A stretch of DNA of 64,000 nucleotides from Notolepis coatsorum (Eukaryota > Chordata > Actinopteri > Aulopiformes > Paralepididae). This document shows positions 57,262 through 64,000 of the stretch, piece after piece (position 1 is the stretch's first letter; each line of letters starts with the position of its first letter). The notes under the pieces are model-generated. The model had not been told where the DNA came from, did not search any database, and saw only the letters and a program-made list of their open reading frames with translations. The position numbers and the translations under genes were made by a program. The DNA is taken from NCBI GenBank assembly GCA_963971535.1, contig OZ020587.1, positions 155,579,668 through 155,643,667 of the forward strand, given 5' to 3'.

Positions 57262-57755
57262 GCAACCCAGATTCGGCTCAAACAAGGGACTAAACACGTT
57301 TTGCAATTATGCCACATCAATGTGGAACGCCCTACCAAAAGCTGTAAAGGAATGTGAATCACTACCCACCTTCAAAACCACTCTCAAAGAGCACCTACGG
57401 GAGACTGCAATTCAAAACTGGCCCCCGTAAATGTACAGTCCCCCCCCACCCCACCCCACCCCACCTACCCAACCTCCTCCAATGTACAGTTTCTTCCCCC
57501 TCAAATGTATATACTCTCTTTCTAGACTCCTTTTGTACACATAAACAGTACTGTATATTTGTAGATCTGGTATGTCATAAATGTCTAGATGCAACGGTAC
57601 TGTCTACCTGTATGTCATGTCAAGGTCAATTATAAACTCCCGTCGTAACGCCAATAATCACCAATATGTATTTGCTTATTACGATTAAATATATATATTT
57701 ATTGCTTTCAATGATCCTTCAAGATTAAATAAAGATTGAATGAATGAATTAACTG
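57262..57755 (+). mobile_element. LINE fragment: RT C-terminus plus 3' tail
   Basis: A frame encodes QPRFGSNKGLNTFCNYATS, MWNALPKAVKECESLPTFK and TTLKEHLRETAIQNWPP then a stop (57428-57430). This is the usual end of a LINE reverse transcriptase protein. The 3' part ends 'gattaaataaagattgaatg'. It is 5' truncated, a better preserved sister of 15270-15700. Confidence 0.7.
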
Positions 57756-57779
57756 CACCGTGTTTAAACATGGCAGATA

Positions 57780-58615
57780 AGAGAAGACTGTGTGTAACTA
57801 GGAGGGATATGAGGACTGTGTGTAACTAGGAGGGATATGAGGACTGTGTGTAACTAGGAGGGATATGAGGACTGTGTGTGTGTAACTAGGAGGGATATGA
57901 GGACTGTGTGTATGTGTAGCTAGGAGGGATATGAGGACTGTGTGTAACTAGGAGGGATATGAGGACTGTGTGTAACTAGGAGGGATATGAGAACTGTGTG
58001 TAACTAGGAGGGATATGAGGACTGTGTGTAACTAGGAGGGATATGAGGACTGTGTGTAACTAGGAGGGATATGAGGACTCTGTGTAACTAGGAGGGATAT
58101 GAAGACTGTATGTAACTAGGAGGGATATGAGGACTGTGTGTAACTAGGAGGGATATGAGGACTGTGTGTAACTAGGAGGGGTATGAGGATTGTGTGTGTA
58201 GCTAAGAGGGATATGAGGACTGTGTGTAACTAGGAGGGATATGAGGACTGTGTGTAACTAGGAGGGATATGAGGACTGTGTGTAACTAGGAGGGATATGA
58301 GGACTGTGTGTAACTAGGAGGGATATGAGGACTGTGTGTAACTAGGAGGGATATGAGGACTGTGTGTAACTAGGAGGGATATGAGGACTGTGTGTAACTA
58401 GGAGGGATATGAGGACTGTGTGTATGTGTAACTAGGAGGGATATGAGGACTGTGTGTATGTGTAACTAGGAGGGACATGAGGACTGTGTGTATGTGTAAC
58501 TAGGAGGGATATGAGGACTGTGTGTATGTGTAACTAGGAGGGATATGAGGACTGTGTGTATGTGTAACTAGGAGGGATATGAGGACTGTGTGTATGTGTA
58601 ACTAGGAGGGATACT
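57780..58615. repeat. 28-bp minisatellite, about 27 copies
   Basis: The unit is 'gaggactgtgtgtaactagg' 'agggatat'. The right-hand seven copies carry an extra 'tgtatg', a 34-bp subtype that has spread as a block. Confidence 0.96.
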
Positions 58616-58889
58616 AAAAGGCTGTACATTACATGTTATACGCTAAGGTCACCTGTTATTTGCCTTCACTATGAATATAACACTATGACGTGTGCTGTTG
58701 AGCACTGAGGCGTGTTGGACACCAGGCCAGGGCCTCAGCTCAACGCAGGAGGCTCTGCCCCCGGAAACGTTTTACTGGAAGGTCGGTCGATGCGTCCCGA
58801 CTTAACAACCCCATACCTCACTCGCTCACATGGTCAAAACTAATCCCAGGTCGGGGCTTTAAAATGAACGACTCCAGAAGTGGAGAAAC

Positions 58890-59293
58890 GGAACACAGTC
58901 TCCTCACCTCGTAGTCCAGTGGTTCTCAAACTACGGGTCGCGACCCAAATTGGGGTCACGGGTAGGTGACAGTGGCAAGTAAAAAAAAATTTATAATTTT
59001 TTTTTGCCTTTTTTTTATATTCTGGCAAAATATTTTGGCTAAATATGCCTCGTTTTATAAATGTGTATTGATAACATAGTGCTGTAATTAAACGTTCTAA
59101 TAAATATGCATGATCAAGTTCAACAACGTGTGCATTTATTTTGATATTCCTTAATTCCACGTTGAAATTACGCGATACATTATTAAGTGTGGGGTCCCCA
59201 AAAATAATCCTAAATAAAATGGGGTCGCGGTATGAAAAAGTTTGAGAACCCCTGTCGTAGTCGATCTTAACAGAACATCTCCTCACCTCGTAG
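58890..59293 (-). other. Duplicate of the exon A 3' edge and its original donor
   Basis: With the two MITEs set aside, the coding strand reads AAGATCGACTAYGAGGTGAG twice, 33 nt apart (distal copy around 58900-59268, proximal copy split at 59286-59293). The intervening 33 nt would encode VRRCSVKIDYE in frame. Each copy has a good GAG|GTGAGG donor. The distal copy is interrupted by the 58917-59254 MITE. Confidence 0.85.
58917..59254. mobile_element. hAT MITE 2 with perfect 8-bp target duplication
   Basis: The ends are CAGTGGTTCTCAAACT and (reverse complement) CAGGGGTTCTCAAACT, with inner 'gggtcgcgaccc' and 'ggggtcgcgg'. TCGTAGTC flanks both sides (58909-58916, 59255-59262). This 338-bp element is of the well-known vertebrate 'ggttctcaaact' hAT type. 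Confidence 0.92.
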
Positions 59294-59776
59294 TAGGGCT
59301 GGGCGATTAATCGATTTTATCGATTAATTCTAATTCATGATTTAGGAAGATTTTTTTTAAATGAAAAACAAAAAATTATTATTTTCTTTTTTAGTCACCT
59401 TTTATTTTACAAAGGTGATGTTTGGTGAAAGTTAGATTTGCACTTTTTTAAATTCATTCTTGTTTGATGATCAAGAGGCACCTTTTATTATGAAGCAAGT
59501 TATTGCACTATTAATCCCAATAGGGACATTCATCTTTGTTTGATCAAGAGTAACCTTTTATATATATATATATATTTTATTTCTTTTTTTTTATTGAAGA
59601 TTGGTGAAAGTTAGGTTTGCACTTCAATCCCAATAGGGAAATTCATCTTGGTGTCAAATAAAAACAAAGCTTATTTGAATGATTTCCTTGGCGTTTCTAG
59701 TTTTTAAGAGAAAAAATCGGATGTTGTGGGAAAAAATCAGAGATTTAATTTTTAGGCCATATCGCCCCCAGCCCTA
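59294..59776. mobile_element. hAT MITE 1 inserted exactly at the exon A splice donor
   Basis: The ends are TAGGGCTGGGCGATTAA and (reverse complement) TAGGGCTGGGGGCGATA. The flanking octamers are CCTCGTAG (59286-59293) and CCTCATAG (59777-59784), one mismatch. The element is 483 bp and A/T-rich. Its right end abuts exon A with a single base between, so its terminal A (T on the coding strand) is the second base of the current GT donor. Confidence 0.9.
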
Positions 59777-59777
59777 C
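59776..59777 (-). promoter_or_regulatory. Splice donor of exon A, half transposon-derived
   Basis: On the coding strand the boundary reads TATGAG|GTAGGGC. The G (59777) is the last base of the target duplication and the T (59776) is the first base of MITE 1. It keeps GT and a +5 G but is weaker than the displaced GTGAGG. Confidence 0.8.
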
Positions 59778-59924
59778 CTCATAGTCGATCTTGAATTTCT
59801 GCAGCATGTCGAGCTCCATGAACATCCGCAGCGCCGCCGTGATCATGGCGTCCATGTCCAGGGAGAAGTCGTCGAAGGAGAGCTTATCGATCCCCAGCTC
59901 GCAGACCAGAGGGATGTTGGCGGC
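59778..59924 (-). CDS. pde11a: PDE11A exon A (start of catalytic domain)
   Basis: 147 bp, 49 codons, phase 0 both sides: acceptor GAACAG|GCCGCC, donor GAG|GTAGGG. It encodes AANIPLVCELGIDKLSFDDF, SLDMDAMITAALRMFMELDM and LQKFKIDYE. This is the linker after GAF-B and the first helices of the PDE11A catalytic domain (mammals: AANIPLVSELAIDDIHFDDF as I recall). The next exon resumes with TLCRW in phase. Upstream GAF exons lie beyond 64000. Confidence 0.96.
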
Positions 59925-59949
59925 CTGTTCCGGAGCAGAGAGGCGGGAG

Positions 59950-62900
59950 AAGTGATGAGTTCAGAGAGCGAGAGGTGAGAGGTGAGAGGTGAGAAGTGAT
60001 GAGTTCAGAGAGCGGTGAGAGGTGAGAGAGAGACAAGAGATGAGAGAGAGACAAGAGATGAGAGAGAGAGACAAGAGAGAGACAAGAGATGAGAGAGCGA
60101 TACGAGATGAGAGAGGGATGAGAGAGAGAGAGAGACAAGAGAGAGACGAGAGACAAGAGGTGAGAGAGAGACAAGAGAGAGATAAGAGATGAGAGAGGGA
60201 TGAGAGAGAGACAAGAGAGATACAAGAGAGAGACAAGAGGTGAGAGAGAGACAAGAGATGAGAGAGCGATAAGAGATGAGAGAGGGATGAGAGAGAGACA
60301 AGAGAGAGACAAGAGGTGAGAGAGACAAGATATGAGAGAGAAACAAGAGGTGAGAGAGACAAGATGTGAGAGAGAGACAAGAGATGAGAAAGACAATAGA
60401 TGAGAGAGACAAGAGATGAGAGACAAGAGAGAGAAGAGATGAGAGAGAGACAAGAGATGAGAGAGAGACAAGAGAAGAGACAGAGACAAGAGGTGAGAGA
60501 GACAAGAGGTGAGAGAGAGACAAGAGAGAGAGACAAGAGGTGAGAGAGAGACAAGAGAGAGACAAGAGGTGAGAGAGAGACAAGAGATGAGAGACAAGAG
60601 AGAGAAGAGATGAGAGAGAGAGAGAGAAGAGATGAGAGAGAGACAAGATATGAGAGAGAGACAAGAGGTGAGAGAGACAAGAGGTGAGAGAGAGACAAGA
60701 GGTGAGAGAGAGAAGAGAGAGACAAGAGGTGAGAGAGACAAGAGAGAGACAAGAGGTGAGAGAGAGACAAGAGAGAGACAAGAGGTGAGAGAGACAAGAG
60801 AGAGACAAGAGATGAGAGAGACAATAGGAGCAAGATATGAGAGACAAGAGCTGAGAGAGAGACAAGAGGTGAGAGAGAGACAAGAGATGAGAGAGAGACA
60901 CGAGATGAGAGAGAGACAAGAGAGAGACAAGAGACAAGAGATGAGAGAGACAAGAGATGAGAGAGAGACAAGAGAGAGACAAGAGAGAGACAAGAGATGA
61001 TAGAGAGACGAGAGACAAGGTGAGAAAGAGACAATAGGAGCAAGAGATGAGAGAGACAAGAGATGAGAGAGAGACAAGAGATGAGAGAGAGACAAGAGAT
61101 GAGAGAGAGATGAGAGAGAGACAATAGATGAGAGAGAGACACAAGATGAGAGAGAGACAAGAGATGAGAGAGAGACCAGAGATGAGAGAGACAAGATATG
61201 AGAGAGACAAGAGAGAGACAATAGATGAGAGAGACATGAGATGAGAGAGAGACAAGAGAGAGACAAGAGATGAGAGAGAGACAAGAGATGAGAGAGAGAG
61301 ACAAGAGAGAGACAAGAGATGAGAGATAGACAAGAGAGAGACAAGAGATGAGAGAGAGATGAGATGAGAGAGAGAGACAAGAGAGAGACAAGAGATGAGA
61401 GAGAGAGACAATAGATGAGAGAGAGACAAGAGATGAGAGAGAGACAAGAGATGAGAGAGAGACAAGAGATGAGAGAGAGACAAGAGATGAGAGAGACAAG
61501 AGAGAGACAAGAGATGAGAGAGAGACAAGAGATGAGAGAGAGACAAGAGATGAGAGAGATGAGAGAGAGACAAGAGATGAGAGAGAGACAAGAGAGAGAG
61601 ACAAGAGATGAGAGAGAGATAAGAGATGAGAGAGAGACAAGAGATGAGAGATAGACAAGATATGAGAGAGAGACAAGAGAGAGACAAGAGATGAGAGAGA
61701 GACAAGAGATGAGAGAGACAAGAGATGAGAGAGAGACGAGAGATGAGAGAGAGACAAGAGATGAGAGAGAGACAATAGATGAGAGAGAGACACGAGATGA
61801 GAGAGAGACAAGAGATGAGAGAGAGACAAGAGATGAGAGAGAGACAAGCGATGAGAGAGAGACCAGAGAGAGACAAGAGATGAGAGAGAGACAAGAGAGA
61901 GACAAGAGATGAGAGAGAGACAAGAGACGAGAGAGACAAGAGAGAGACAAGAGGTGAGAGAGAGACAAGAGATGAGAGAGAGACCAGAGATGAGAGGCGA
62001 GAGAGAAGAGAGAGAGACAAGAGATGAGAGAGAGACAAGAGATGAGAGAGATAAGAGATGAGAGAGACAAGAGAGAAGAGAGAGAAGAGATGAGAGAGAG
62101 ACAAGAGATGAGAGACAAGAGAGAGAAGAGATGAGAGAGAGACAAGAGATGAGAGACAAGAGAGAGAAGAGATGAGAGAGAGACAAGAGATGAGAGAGAG
62201 ACACGAGAGAGACAAGATGTGAGAGGGACAAGAGGTGAGAGAGAGACAAGAGAGAGACAAGAGGTGAGAGAGAGACAAGAGAGAGACAAGAGATGAGAGA
62301 CAAGAGATGAGAGAGACAAGATGTGAGAGAGAGACAAGAGATGAGAGGCGAGAGAGAAGAGATGAGAGAGAGACAAGAGATGAGAGAGATACGAGATGAG
62401 AGAGAGACAAGAGATGAGATAGATAAGAGATGAGAGAGAGACAAGAGATGAGAGACAAGAGATGAGAGACAAGAGAGAGAAGAGATGAGAGAGAGACAAG
62501 AGATGAGAGAGAGACACGAGAGAGACAAGATGTGAGAGGGACAAGAGGTGAGAGAGAGACAAGAGAGAGAGACAAGAGGTGAGAGAGAGACAAGAGAGAG
62601 ACAAGAGGTGAGAGAGAGACAAGAGATGAGAGACAAGAGAGAGAAGAGATGAGAGAGAGAGAGAAGAGATGAGAGAGAGACAAGATATGAGAGAGAGACA
62701 AGAGGTGAGAGAGACAAGAGGTGAGAGAGAGACAAGAGGTGAGAGAGAGAAGAGAGAGACAAGAGGTGAGAGAGACAAGAGAGAGACAAGAGGTGAGAGA
62801 GAGACAAGAGAGAGACAAGAGGTGAGAGAGACAAGAGAGAGACAAGAGATGAGAGAGAGACAATAGGAGCAAGATATGAGAGACAAGAGCTGAGAGAGAG

Positions 62901-64000
62901 ACAAGAGGTGAGAGAGAGACAAGAGATGAGAGAGAGACACGAGATGAGAGAGAGACAAGAGAGAGACAAGAGACAAGAGATGAGAGAGACAAGAGATGAG
63001 AGAGAGACAAGAGAGAGACAAGAGAGAGACAAGAGATGATAGAGAGACGAGAGACAAGGTGAGAAAGAGACAATAGGAGCAAGAGATGAGAGAGACAAGA
63101 GATGAGAGAGAGACAAGAGATGAGAGAGAGACAAGAGATGAGAGAGAGATGAGAGAGAGACAATAGATGAGAGAGAGACACAAGATGAGAGAGAGACAAG
63201 AGATGAGAGAGAGACCAGAGATGAGAGAGACAAGATATGAGAGAGACAAGAGAGAGACAATAGATGAGAGAGACATGAGATGAGAGAGAGACAAGAGAGA
63301 GACAAGAGATGAGAGAGAGACAAGAGATGAGAGAGAGAGACAAGAGAGAGACAAGAGATGAGAGATAGACAAGAGAGAGACAAGAGATGAGAGAGAGATG
63401 AGATGAGAGAGAGAGACAAGAGAGAGACAAGAGATGAGAGAGAGAGACAATAGATGAGAGAGAGACAAGAGATGAGAGAGAGACAAGAGATGAGAGAGAG
63501 ACAAGAGATGAGAGAGAGACAAGAGATGAGAGAGACAAGAGAGAGACAAGAGATGAGAGAGAGACAAGAGATGAGAGAGAGACAAGAGATGAGAGAGATG
63601 AGAGAGAGACAAGAGATGAGAGAGAGACAAGAGAGAGAGACAAGAGATGAGAGAGAGATAAGAGATGAGAGAGAGACAAGAGATGAGAGAGAGACAAGAT
63701 ATGAGAGAGAGACAAGAGAGAGACAAGAGATGAGAGAGAGACAAGAGATGAGAGAGACAAGAGATGAGAGAGAGACGAGAGATGAGAGAGAGACAAGAGA
63801 TGAGAGAGAGACAATAGATGAGAGAGAGACACGAGATGAGAGAGAGACAAGAGATGAGAGAGAGACAAGAGATGAGAGAGAGACAAGCGATGAGAGAGAG
63901 ACCAGAGAGAGACAAGAGATGAGAGAGAGACAAGAGAGAGACAAGAGATGAGAGAGAGACAAGAGACGAGAGAGACAAGAGAGAGACAAGAGGTGAGAGA
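59950..64000. repeat. GA-rich satellite (agagatgagagagagacaag)n with 2,039-bp higher-order period
   Basis: Units of about 20-22 bp mix 'gagatgagagagagacaa', 'gaggtgagagagacaa' and pure GA. Rare marks recur 2,039 bp apart: 'acaataggagc' at 60821/62860 and 61031/63070, and 'agagatagac' at 61322/63361. On the minus strand there are three overlapping stop-free frames of about 1,300 codons (Ser/Leu-rich), caused by the CT composition. The array starts some 25 bases from the exon A acceptor and runs off the window. Confidence 0.97.

Noticed and set aside
59884-63989. Three overlapping minus-strand open frames of about 1,290-1,360 codons
   Set aside because: They are Ser/Leu/Cys-only translations of a CT-rich satellite with no stop codons by composition. 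All three frames are open at once and exon A overlaps one of them in a different frame.

Overview
Organism and overall character. The window is vertebrate and almost certainly teleost fish. It holds nine exons of one conserved vertebrate gene, spread over about 55 kb among fish-type repeats: DIRS-like retroelements, L1/Tx1/L2-type LINE pieces, Tol2-like and other hAT MITEs, TTAA-flanked MITEs, one solo LTR, and very many micro- and minisatellites. Nothing looks prokaryotic and there is no CRISPR array. || The gene. The only host protein-coding gene I can support is a dual-specificity cyclic nucleotide phosphodiesterase 11A (pde11a or its teleost paralogue) on the minus strand. Nine consecutive exons (59924 down to 4842; 858 bp, 286 codons) cover nearly the whole catalytic domain. 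All splice phases match and every intron is GT-AG. The N-terminal GAF-domain exons must lie beyond the right edge. I found no copy of the final C-terminal exon, so it probably lies left of position 1. || Layout. 1-4.8 kb: an intact, edge-truncated L1 ORF1 frame, an L2-like LINE piece, small MITEs and a minisatellite. 4.8-16.7 kb: exons I to E with 44-, 47- and 81-bp minisatellites and several MITEs. 16.7-42.6 kb: one 25.9 kb intron carrying a GA tract, a Tx1-like LINE piece, a 200-N gap, a 7.9 kb 23-bp satellite made of about 345 CACGTG-bearing units, and two 5.2 kb DIRS-like elements. 42.6-57 kb: exons D to B with CA/TG-rich arrays, a solo LTR, 46- and 30-bp minisatellites, hAT and TTAA-type MITEs and a 4.3 kb GTTAGT-type array. 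57-60 kb: a LINE tail, a 28-bp minisatellite, two hAT MITEs and exon A. 60-64 kb: a GA-rich array with a 2,039-bp higher-order period. || Main points. (1) At exon A a hAT MITE sits exactly on the exon-intron boundary, so the GT of the splice donor is half target-site duplication and half transposon. The displaced original donor lies beyond it as a 33-nt in-frame tandem duplicate, itself split by a second hAT MITE. (2) At exons B, D and E the neighbouring tandem arrays contain copies of that exon's own splice site. (3) Both DIRS-like elements are inserted at GTT inside simple tandem arrays, with only the trinucleotide repeated. One of them carries a full-length 120-bp 5S rRNA sequence that the other lacks. 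(4) The long serine/leucine-rich and histidine/threonine-rich open frames in the arrays are low-complexity artefacts, not genes.
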